A stretch of DNA of 8,515 nt from Spirochaetaceae bacterium (GTDB lineage: Bacteria; Spirochaetota; Spirochaetia; DSM-27196; SKKC01): NCBI GenBank assembly GCA_003552745.1, contig PUOG01000329.1, positions 1 through 8,515 of the forward strand. Direction: 5' to 3'. A program made the position numbers and the translations under genes. Below are positions 1 through 5,641 of this stretch, one piece after another; the first letter of the stretch is position 1, and each line of letters begins with the position of its first letter. Below the pieces are notes generated by a model that was given only the letters and a program-made list of their open reading frames with translations, did no database searches and was not told the origin of the DNA.

Positions 1-2
1 TT

Positions 3-1184
3 CTTCCGAACTTCGGTGACGAGCAGGGTGTCGTCGAGACGATCTCTCGCGCGAGACTTGACGTGCCGGTTCTCGTGCAGGCATGCAACGACCAGCCCGA
101 TAAGGTCAGCGTCAAGCAGCGCCGCGACTCGTACTGCGGAAAGATCTCGGTTACGAACAACCTCTACCAGTACGGTATTCCGTGGACCGATACATCGCGT
201 CATACGTGCGACATCGACAGCGACGTCTTCGCTGACGACCTTGACCGCTTCGCGCGCGTTTGCCGCGTCGTCAAGGGTATGACCGGAGCGCGCATCGGCG
301 CAATCGGTGCGCGTCCCGCTCCGTTTCACACCGTCCGCTACAGTGAAAAGCTCCTGCAGTCCAACGGCATAACCGTGGTGACTGTCGATCTTTCCGACAT
401 CCTCGCCGCCGCATCGAAGCTCGATGACAACGCGGCGGAAGTCAAGAAGAAGCTCGAGGAGGTCCGCGGCTACGGCAAGATTCCCGGCGAGATTCTCGAT
501 GCCAACGTTATGAAGCAGGTCAAGCTCGGCGTTGCCATCGACCACTGGATGGACGAGAACCAGTGCGACGCGAGCGCGATCCAGTGCTGGAGCTCGGTCC
601 AGAACAACTACGGGTGCGCCACCTGTCTGTCGATGAGCATGATGGGTGAGCGGCTCATGCCGAGCGCGTGCGAAACCGACGTAACCGGCGTTGTTTCGAT
701 GTACGCTCTCGCGCTTGCGAGCGGCAACGCGCCCGGGTTCCTCGACTGGAACAACAACTACGGCGAAGACCAGGATATGGTAGTCGGGACTCATTGCAGC
801 AACTATCCGAAGAGCTTCATGGGTGACGATATCGAGATTTCCAACCTCGATGTGCTCGGCGAGACGCTCGGCAAAGAGCGAAGCTTCGGCGCAATCAAGG
901 GTAAGGTCGCTCCGGGGCCGTTCACCTTCTTCCGCATGTCGACCGACGACCGGCTCGGTATGAACCGCGCCTATGTGGGCGAGGGCGAGTTCACCGACGA
1001 TCCGTTCCCGATGGACGGCGGAATCGCCGTCTGCCGCGTCAAGAACATGCGGGAGATGCTTCGGTACATCACCAAGAACGGCTTCGAGCATCACGTCGCC
1101 ATGGCGCGTGGACATTACTCGAAGGTCCTCGAGGAAGCCATCGACTCCTACCTCGACTGGGACCTGTACGTGCACGAGGCGTGA
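3..1184 (+). CDS. L-fucose/L-arabinose isomerase-like protein, C-terminal part (5' end outside window)
   Basis: The reading frame is open from the first complete codon and ends in TGA, so about 394 residues are visible. Family members are usually about 450-500 residues, so the N-terminus lies upstream. The family (COG2407) interconverts aldoses and ketoses with a divalent metal in the cytoplasm. Features seen: an N-terminal Rossmann-like region with the VLVQACND and DSYCGK segments; a central stretch CLSMSMMGERLMPSACETDV; FLDWNNNYG; and a C-terminal FTFFRMSTDD to EHHVAMARGHY segment. Likely metal ligands by family analogy are Glu at 672-674, Asp at 744-746 and a His at 1089-1094 or 1113-1115. 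It is followed by a hairpin and a TIM-barrel epimerase on the same strand, which suggests sugar interconversion before phosphorylation. The fold and isomerase class are fairly sure; the substrate is unknown and need not be fucose or arabinose. Confidence 0.85.
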   Translation, partial: LPNFGDEQGVVETISRARLDVPVLVQACNDQPDKVSVKQRRDSYCGKISVTNNLYQYGIPWTDTSRHTCDIDSDVFADDLDRFARVCRVVKGMTGARIGAIGARPAPFHTVRYSEKLLQSNGITVVTVDLSDILAAASKLDDNAAEVKKKLEEVRGYGKIPGEILDANVMKQVKLGVAIDHWMDENQCDASAIQCWSSVQNNYGCATCLSMSMMGERLMPSACETDVTGVVSMYALALASGNAPGFLDWNNNYGEDQDMVVGTHCSNYPKSFMGDDIEISNLDVLGETLGKERSFGAIKGKVAPGPFTFFRMSTDDRLGMNRAYVGEGEFTDDPFPMDGGIAVCRVKNMREMLRYITKNGFEHHVAMARGHYSKVLEEAIDSYLDWDLYVHEA

Positions 1185-1189
1185 TCGCT

Positions 1190-1225
1190 ATCGGTGCGGC
1201 CGGCGTTTCTCGTCGGTCGCACGAT
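1190..1225 (+). terminator. Strong intercistronic hairpin, possible (partial) terminator or attenuator
   Basis: Bases 1194-1205 pair with 1211-1222 in a 12-bp stem with two G-U pairs and a 5-base TTTCT loop. Three more pairs (1190-1192 with 1223-1225) can form beyond a single bulged G at 1193. A run of six T lies at 1238-1243, about 15 bases beyond the stem, which is further than in a classical intrinsic terminator. It sits between the isomerase stop codon and the Shine-Dalgarno site at 1251-1256 of the next gene. It could end part of the transcription, protect the upstream mRNA, or set unequal expression of the two genes. The stem is seen directly; the role is inferred. Confidence 0.5.
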
Positions 1226-1266
1226 CGATTTCCTCAATTTTTTCGTGAACAAGGAGCCGGGCAGCA

Positions 1267-2181
1267 GTGAAGTACAGCTATTTTCAGTTGACCTTCGGGC
1301 AGCAGGAAGCGTTTCTCGAACCGGAACGGACGTACGAGCGGTTGAAGAAATATGGCTACGATGCGATCGAAATCTGTCCCCCCAAGGGCCGGTACGGCCT
1401 CGGGGTATCGATGGACGATTACGCGAAAACACACAGCAAGCTTTCGAACGATTACGGGCTCGCGGTCTCCTGCATCAACGAGTGCTGGGGGGAGATGTGG
1501 GATCCGTACTCGCCGACGTTCAAAACACTGACCGAGCCGAAAACCGCCGAGCTTGCCGTGACCGAAACGAAGTCGACCATCGATTTCGCGGTAGAGGTCG
1601 GCGCGCCGTCGGTTACGATCGCTGTCGCGATTCATGACGCAATCAACGGTGACAACGTAGAGGAGGCGAGCACGGTCGCGGTCGATGCCCTTCGCCGGAT
1701 GAGTGAGTATGCGAAGCCTCGCGACGTGAAGCTTGTGTTCGAAGCGACGAATCACTTGGAGATGGGCAAGTTCGTGAATACCGCTTCCAACCACAAGCGG
1801 ATGATCGAGCGCACCGGCTGTGACAATATCGGAATCCAGCTCGACTGGTTCCACGTGAACATGGAGGAGCTCGATCCGTTCGAAGCGGTGCTCGACGCGC
1901 ATCCGTTCCTGTGGCATCTCCATTTCCGGGACTCGAACTCGCTCACACCGGGTTACGGAAAGACCGACTTCCGGGCGGTCTTTCGCGCCCTGAAGAAGAC
2001 CGGGTACAGCGGTTTCTGTACGATAGAGAGCGCACCGATGGTCCCGGATCCGGACACCGCCGCCCGTGACGGAATAGAGTTTCTGCGATTCATGGAACGG
2101 ATAGCCGACTATCAGATCAGCCCGGAGTTTCCGAACGGATTCGCGGTGGTCGGGAATAGCGCTCCGCTGGAATACGGCTAA
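1267..2181 (+). CDS. Sugar (phosphate) isomerase/epimerase, xylose isomerase-like TIM barrel
   Basis: 304 residues starting with GTG, chosen because AAGGAG at 1251-1256 lies 10 bases upstream. The protein is a single AP-endonuclease-2/xylose-isomerase-like TIM barrel (PF01261 type). The metal site can be read off: Glu159 (FEATNH), Asp193 with His196 (QLDWFH), His219 (WHLHFRDS) and Glu254 (CTIESAP). As I recall it, Pseudomonas cichorii D-tagatose 3-epimerase uses Glu152, Asp185, His188, His211 and Glu246; Asp to His and Asp to the last Glu then have identical spacing (26 and 61 residues). The enzyme therefore very probably has an intact Mn/Co-type centre and works on a ketose or related polyol-ketone at C3, or isomerises an aldose. 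The Arg that follows the metal His in the tagatose epimerase is not at the same spacing here, so the substrate may differ. It lies downstream of the fucose-isomerase-like gene and probably acts in the same pathway. Confidence 0.88.
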   Translation: MKYSYFQLTFGQQEAFLEPERTYERLKKYGYDAIEICPPKGRYGLGVSMDDYAKTHSKLSNDYGLAVSCINECWGEMWDPYSPTFKTLTEPKTAELAVTETKSTIDFAVEVGAPSVTIAVAIHDAINGDNVEEASTVAVDALRRMSEYAKPRDVKLVFEATNHLEMGKFVNTASNHKRMIERTGCDNIGIQLDWFHVNMEELDPFEAVLDAHPFLWHLHFRDSNSLTPGYGKTDFRAVFRALKKTGYSGFCTIESAPMVPDPDTAARDGIEFLRFMERIADYQISPEFPNGFAVVGNSAPLEYG

Positions 2182-2197
2182 ACAACCGGTGGGGCCA

Positions 2198-2227
2198 CGG
2201 GTGGGGGACGCGCCGACCCCGGACCCG
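2198..2227. terminator. GC-rich stem-loop between convergent genes, possible bidirectional terminator
   Basis: CGGGTGGGG at 2198-2206 can pair with CCCCGGACCCG at 2217-2227, leaving two bulged G residues and a 10-base loop. It occupies the 56-base gap between the stop codons of the epimerase (plus strand) and the SDR gene (minus strand), the place expected for a shared terminator. There is no T-run on either side, so it is not a canonical intrinsic terminator. The pairing is seen; the function is inferred from position. Confidence 0.35.
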
Positions 2228-2237
2228 CCGACCCGTC

Positions 2238-3269
2238 TCAGGGGCCGCCCCACCCGGCGAGCCGCCGGCGCCACTCGGCTATGATCCGGTCCTCGATCGT
2301 CTCCACATTCGGGTCGGGGAGTGTGCCGCCGCGTTCGTTCTCCCGAATGAACTCGCGCACGCCGTCGCGCAGCGGCAGCCACTCGTAGTCGGGAAAGTCG
2401 GTCTTGAACCGCTCGAGCGAGAAGGCCATATTCACTCTGTAAAGGTGATAGATGGTCTGCATCTGATCCACGCCCGGGAACGATTCGATGTACTCCTGCG
2501 GAATGTAGACCCGTTCGGGCTCGACTCCGAGCTCGGCAGCGTAGAGATCGATGTACTCGTCGCGCGGAAGGCAGTTCTCGTCGCTCAGCGTGTATCCATT
2601 GCCGAGACAAACGCGATCGCCGATCATACGTCCGAGCATGCGGCCCACATCGTACGCCCATCCGACGTGCATGAGGCCGTTGCCGTCGCCCGGTACCATG
2701 ATCGGCTTTCCTGCCTTCATACGGGCGACCGCCTGATGCCCCCAGTCGAAGAACATCATCGGGCAGAAGCTCGGTGCGATCGAAAGCGACGGCCGTCCGA
2801 TCGTCACCGGGAAGCCTTCGGTCGCGTGCTTTTCCTCGTAGAACTTCTCGATTACCCGTTTCTTCTGCGCGTACGACCCGATCGCCGGGCGGAACGTGTC
2901 GGATTCGCGGAACGGAATCCGTGACAACGGGTATCCGTAGGTATCCACGGTGCTGACGAATATCAGGTGATCTATGTGGTCCCGGACGATATTGTAGAGG
3001 AGTTCGGCCTCCTCGAGATCGAAACAGATCGTATCGATGACCAGGCGGGCGCCGAAATCGTCCAGTGCCGTCGCGAGCGCCTTTCCGTCACCGCGGGGCG
3101 CCTCATAGAAGGTAACGTCGGGGTGCGCCTTACGCTTGGGCTCGGCATTTCGTGTACAGATTGCCAGTTCCGTTCCGCGTTCGAGCAGATAATCGACGGT
3201 CCCCCGGGAGATCTTTCCCGGCCCCCCGATGATCATGACTTTGCCCACGGAATTAGCGCTCGTATTCAC
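2238..3269 (-). CDS. NAD-dependent epimerase/dehydratase-like protein (extended SDR)
   Basis: 343 residues counted from the GTG at 3269-3267. That start is preferred over the TTG at 3293 because GGGAGG lies five bases before the GTG, while the TTG has no Shine-Dalgarno site. Extended short-chain dehydrogenase/reductase fold: N-terminal Rossmann motif GGPGKISRG (residues 15-23), where the usual third glycine of GxxGxxG is Ser21; the active-site region STVDTYG (around 106-112); and the Tyr133/Lys137 pair in SYAQK. The C-terminal half has the GDGNGLMHVGWAYDVGRM segment typical of sugar-nucleotide epimerase-like SDRs. Such enzymes oxidise, reduce or epimerise sugar or sugar-nucleotide substrates with NAD(P). 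It is transcribed away from the RpiR regulator and may be controlled by it. Substrate unknown; the cofactor-binding fold is well supported. Confidence 0.85.
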   Translation of the reverse strand: MNTSANSVGKVMIIGGPGKISRGTVDYLLERGTELAICTRNAEPKRKAHPDVTFYEAPRGDGKALATALDDFGARLVIDTICFDLEEAELLYNIVRDHIDHLIFVSTVDTYGYPLSRIPFRESDTFRPAIGSYAQKKRVIEKFYEEKHATEGFPVTIGRPSLSIAPSFCPMMFFDWGHQAVARMKAGKPIMVPGDGNGLMHVGWAYDVGRMLGRMIGDRVCLGNGYTLSDENCLPRDEYIDLYAAELGVEPERVYIPQEYIESFPGVDQMQTIYHLYRVNMAFSLERFKTDFPDYEWLPLRDGVREFIRENERGGTLPDPNVETIEDRIIAEWRRRLAGWGGP

Positions 3270-3351
3270 TGCGTCCTCCCGTTCGGCATTCAACGCGATC
3301 CATTCGGCGGCGTCAAGCGGTCTTCGAGTTGCCTCTTTCCCGATTGTTTCG

Positions 3352-3388
3352 AGAAAGCGAAAAGCATACTGGAGAGCGCCTGCTTTCT
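3352..3388. promoter_or_regulatory. Spaced inverted repeat in the divergent promoter region, candidate operator
   Basis: AGAAAGC (3352-3358) and its exact reverse complement GCTTTCT (3382-3388) have centres 30 bases apart, close to three helical turns. The right arm lies just upstream of the -10 element of the regulator gene and the left arm upstream of its -35 region, between the divergent SDR and RpiR genes. A dimeric or tetrameric regulator could bind both arms. A 7-bp repeat may occur by chance, so this is a suggestion only. Confidence 0.3.
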
Positions 3389-3399
3389 ACTGTTATACT
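3370..3399 (+). promoter_or_regulatory. Probable sigma-70 type promoter of the RpiR gene
   Basis: An extended -10 element, TG at 3391-3392 followed after one base by TATACT at 3394-3399, matches the consensus hexamer at five of six positions. A weak -35 (TGGAGA, 3370-3375, four of six matches) lies 18 bases upstream. Transcription would begin near 3406 and give a leader of about 33 bases ending at the ATG at 3439. The opposite strand over the same -10 reads TATAAC, but I find no acceptable -35 for the divergent SDR gene. Confidence 0.5.
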
Positions 3400-3438
3400 C
3401 ACTCTACGTTTCGGGCGGATTGCAGATGGAGAGTGTAT

Positions 3439-4359
3439 ATGGGGAATGAGCAGTCGGTGGTAAGCGTGGACCCAGCATTGGCCGCACAGGTGCCGTATGC
3501 GTGTATGCTGCGAATCCAGTCGGTGTACGCCGGGTTGAAAAGCGCCGAACGGCGTGCGGTCGATTGCCTGCTCGAGAATCCCGGTCGTGTGCAGGATCTG
3601 ACCATTGTCGATTTCGCCGCGGAGGCGGGCTGCAGCGAGGCGACGGTCGTACGCTTGTCGAAGCGACTCGGTTACGAGGGGTTTCCCGAGTTGAAGCGAG
3701 ACTTCGCTCGAGTAAAAGAACAGCCTGATTTCCAGACCGGTGAAGGCGAACACGAGCTCGCCTATTCGTCGATTGAAAGGGATGACTCGCCGGTCACCGT
3801 GTTCGAGAAGGTGGTCCAGGCAAGCGTCACGGCGCTGAACGACACGGTGAACATAATGTCCGCCGAAGAGTACGAGCGCGTCGTCGATTTGGTTTTCAAC
3901 GCGGGACGGCTCCTATTCGTCGGCATAGGCGATGCTGCGATCGTCGCTCTCGAAGCACGGCAACGGTTTCTGCGGGTCGGAAAGCGCGCCGATGCATCGC
4001 TCGACCCGGATACGCAGCTCATGCTGGCGGCCCAACTGCAGCCGGGAGATGTTTTCTTCGCGATTTCGCACAGCGGCCGAAGCAGGACGGTGCTCGACGC
4101 GATGAAACAGGCGAGGGCGGCCGGGGCGCACATTGTGGCGATCACGAATACGCCGATGTCGCCCGTTGCAAAACGCGCGGATGTCCTGCTGCTTACCGCG
4201 GTCTTTACCCGCTATATGACCGTCGAGGTCATATCGAAGCGGGTCACCGAGCTCTGTGTCCTCGAGAGTCTGCTCATGAATTACATGAACCGCATGGGTG
4301 CCGAGGCGGTTGAGAAGGCTCGAAAGACCGAGTCAGCCGTCGAAGTCAACAAGATATAG
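3439..4359 (+). CDS. MurR/RpiR family transcriptional regulator (HTH + SIS domain)
   Basis: 306 residues from the ATG at 3439, preceded by GGAGAG at 3428-3433. The open frame extends further upstream, but that part lies in the promoter region and has no ribosome site. Residues ~25-100 form the RpiR-type DNA-binding domain; the helix-turn-helix covers TIVDFAAEAGCSEATVVRLS at 55-74. Residues ~150-285 form a SIS phosphosugar-binding domain, with VGIGDAAIVA at 161-170 and the phosphate-loop motif ISHSGRSRT at 209-217. Regulators of this family sense a phosphosugar through the SIS domain and repress or activate the neighbouring catabolic genes. Its position at the head of the plus-strand cluster, with a divergent SDR gene, suggests it controls both directions and perhaps itself. 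Family assignment is secure; effector and sign of regulation are unknown. Confidence 0.93.
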   Translation: MGNEQSVVSVDPALAAQVPYACMLRIQSVYAGLKSAERRAVDCLLENPGRVQDLTIVDFAAEAGCSEATVVRLSKRLGYEGFPELKRDFARVKEQPDFQTGEGEHELAYSSIERDDSPVTVFEKVVQASVTALNDTVNIMSAEEYERVVDLVFNAGRLLFVGIGDAAIVALEARQRFLRVGKRADASLDPDTQLMLAAQLQPGDVFFAISHSGRSRTVLDAMKQARAAGAHIVAITNTPMSPVAKRADVLLLTAVFTRYMTVEVISKRVTELCVLESLLMNYMNRMGAEAVEKARKTESAVEVNKI

Positions 4360-4379
4360 CGCGCCTCCATATGGCGCGC
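4359..4379 (+). terminator. Perfect GC stem-loop at the end of the RpiR gene
   Basis: GCGCGCC (4359-4365) and GGCGCGC (4373-4379) form a perfect 7-bp stem with a 7-base loop. The first base of the stem is the last base of the TAG stop codon. No T-run follows, so it is terminator-like but not canonical. With the palindrome and promoter-like elements just downstream, it suggests that the regulator and the VOC-led operon may be separate transcription units. Confidence 0.4.
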
Positions 4380-4405
4380 CGCGATTAGGTTCGTCGGATT
4401 AGCCA

Positions 4406-4422
4406 AAATTGCATTACAATTT
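4406..4422. promoter_or_regulatory. AT-rich 17-bp palindrome, candidate RpiR operator
   Basis: AAATTG-CATTA-CAATTT is a perfect inverted repeat of two 6-bp arms around a 5-bp centre, in an AT-rich patch of otherwise GC-rich DNA. The size and symmetry fit a binding site for a dimeric HTH regulator. It lies between the RpiR gene and the catabolic genes and overlaps a TACAAT hexamer (4415-4420) that could itself be a -10 element. The symmetry is seen directly; recognition by the neighbouring regulator is inferred. Confidence 0.5.
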
Positions 4423-4434
4423 CCCAATATCGAT

Positions 4435-4463
4435 TTGAAAAAGAATCGCCGCTATGCTACAGT
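4435..4463 (+). promoter_or_regulatory. Possible promoter of the VOC-led operon
   Basis: TTGAAA (4435-4440) resembles a -35 element at five of six positions. TACAGT (4458-4463) lies 17 bases downstream and matches the -10 consensus at four of six. Transcription would begin at about 4470-4471, on or next to the ATG of the VOC gene, which would make the message leaderless; this agrees with the lack of a Shine-Dalgarno site there. An overlapping TATGCT (4453-4458) is an alternative -10. Weak hexamers, so moderate to low confidence. Confidence 0.35.
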
Positions 4464-4470
4464 CGGCGCA

Positions 4471-5001
4471 ATGAAGAGTCGAAGCGAGTCGGCGGCGAAT
4501 GCCTTGCCCTTTCTCGACGGCGGAATCGCGCAGATCGCATTCGTCGTAGAAGATCTCGAGGCCGCGGTCGAACGGTATCATAGCGTCTTCAACGTAGGTC
4601 CGTGGGACTTCTACACCTATGAACGGCCGTTCGTCCCGCATATGACCTATCGCGGTGAGCCCGCGGATTACTCGATCCGAATAGCACTCTCGTACTTCGG
4701 TCCGATGCGTGTGGAGTTCATCGAGCCGGTACGTGGGCCTACGATCTATCACGAGTTCATCGAACGGCATGGATACGGCGTGCAGCACTTCGGCCTGCTC
4801 GTTGACGATATGCAGAGCGCGCTCGAACGAGCGGAGGCGGCCGGATATCCGATGATCATGGACGGAGCCGGATTCGGTGCCGACGGTGACGGCCACTACG
4901 CATACATCGATACCGAGGGTGATTTCGGCGTCGTCTACGAGCTCATCGAACGGCCGAAGCGTCGGAAGAAGCCCGACCGCGTATACCCCTCATCGGAGTG
5001 A
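4471..5001 (+). CDS. VOC (glyoxalase/bleomycin resistance) superfamily protein
   Basis: 176 residues from the ATG at 4471; a TTG at 4435 in the same frame is less likely, and neither has a clear Shine-Dalgarno site. The protein contains two beta-alpha-beta-beta-beta modules of the vicinal oxygen chelate fold, about residues 18-86 and 102-160, most like the Glyoxalase_4/methylmalonyl-CoA epimerase branch. Residues at the four metal positions are Gln21 (AQIAFVV), Glu82 (RVEFIEP), His106 (VQHFGLL) and Glu157 (VVYELIE). The metal epimerases usually have His at the first position, so the Gln is notable; the Gln/Glu/His/Glu set equals that of human glyoxalase I. VOC enzymes isomerise, epimerise or cleave small oxygenated compounds with a divalent metal. 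Its stop codon is four bases from the next start, so it is co-transcribed with the SIS gene. The exact reaction is unknown. Confidence 0.83.
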   Translation: MKSRSESAANALPFLDGGIAQIAFVVEDLEAAVERYHSVFNVGPWDFYTYERPFVPHMTYRGEPADYSIRIALSYFGPMRVEFIEPVRGPTIYHEFIERHGYGVQHFGLLVDDMQSALERAEAAGYPMIMDGAGFGADGDGHYAYIDTEGDFGVVYELIERPKRRKKPDRVYPSSE

Positions 5002-5005
5002 ACGA

Positions 5006-5608
5006 ATGGACGATGCATGGAGTGTGGCCGAGCATGCGTGGCAGCTCGGCTCGCAGGAAATAGGAAAGCTGGCCGAACGCGTGGATCGCACGTCGTTCAA
5101 CGAAGCGGTTCGATTGATCGGCCGGTGCAGCGGCCGGGTGGTAACGAGCGGCGTAGGCACCTCGGCTGCCGCTGCGCGCAAGGTCGCCCACACCCTTTCG
5201 TGTGTCGAACGGCCTGCATTCTTTCTTTCGCCGGCGGATGCGGTGCACGGCGCGCTCGGAGCGGTGCAACCGGGAGACGTAGCGATTCTCATCTCCAAGG
5301 GCGGGAACACGAGTGAGCTCCTGAACCTCGTCCCAAGTCTCAAGGCGAAATCGGTCCCCATTATTGCGGTGACCGAAAACGAGTCGTCGGCGCTCGCCGG
5401 AGAGGCTGCTCAACTGTTGCGGGTGTGGGTTGAGCAGGAGGCGGACGACCTGAACATGCTCGCTACGACGAGTACCCTCGCGGTGATCGCCCTCTTTGAC
5501 GCGATCTGCATCGCGATCATGAGGCAATCGGGTTTCACCAGGGAACAATTCAAGATTATTCATCCGGGCGGTGCGGTCGGCGAACGCTTGCTGAAAGGCG
5601 AACGCTGA
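5006..5608 (+). CDS. Stand-alone SIS domain sugar-phosphate isomerase (KdsD/KpsF/GutQ-like, no CBS domains)
   Basis: 200 residues from the ATG at 5006; GGAG at 4995-4998, inside the end of the VOC gene, is its ribosome site. One SIS domain fills the protein; the two C-terminal CBS domains of KdsD (about 328 residues) are absent. Aligning with my memory of E. coli KdsD needs no gaps over the active site (offset 7): His81 matches His88, Glu104 matches Glu111, Glu145 matches Glu152 and His186 (IHPGG) matches His193. Lys59 is replaced by Thr52 in SGVGTS, and the phosphate loop reads ISKGGNT instead of ISNSGES. KdsD-type enzymes interconvert a ketose phosphate and an aldose phosphate such as ribulose-5-P and arabinose-5-P. 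Given the catabolic neighbours, this one more likely handles a pathway phosphosugar than lipopolysaccharide precursors. The changed lysine means either an altered substrate or altered chemistry. Confidence 0.87.
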   Translation: MDDAWSVAEHAWQLGSQEIGKLAERVDRTSFNEAVRLIGRCSGRVVTSGVGTSAAAARKVAHTLSCVERPAFFLSPADAVHGALGAVQPGDVAILISKGGNTSELLNLVPSLKAKSVPIIAVTENESSALAGEAAQLLRVWVEQEADDLNMLATTSTLAVIALFDAICIAIMRQSGFTREQFKIIHPGGAVGERLLKGER

Positions 5609-5641
5609 GGGCACCGGATCAGGAAAACAAACGAGGTATGT

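Noticed and set aside
2210..2234. Short direct repeat CGCCGACCC in the convergent intergenic gap
   Set aside because: Only two copies, in low-complexity GC-rich DNA already explained by the stem-loop; no sign of a mobile element or CRISPR.
1234..2661. 475-codon open frame on the minus strand across the TIM-barrel gene
   Set aside because: It is antisense to two well-supported genes, is Arg/His-rich, and has no recognisable motif; a shadow frame of GC-rich DNA.
3270..3293. TTG start at 3293 for the SDR gene
   Set aside because: No Shine-Dalgarno site precedes it, while GGGAGG is ideally placed for the GTG at 3269.
3392..3397. TATAAC on the minus strand as -10 of the SDR gene
   Set aside because: No acceptable -35 hexamer lies 16-18 bases upstream on that strand; the match follows from the plus-strand TATACT.
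3229..3438. N-terminal extension of the RpiR frame upstream of 3439
   Set aside because: It would cover the promoter and overlap the SDR start, has no ribosome site, and extends beyond the normal family length.
5579..5606. Exact 10-bp direct repeat GGCGAACGCT at 5579-5588 and 5597-5606
   Set aside because: It lies in the SIS gene, is spaced by a multiple of three, and encodes the repeated Gly-Glu-Arg near the C-terminus; coding coincidence is the simplest explanation.
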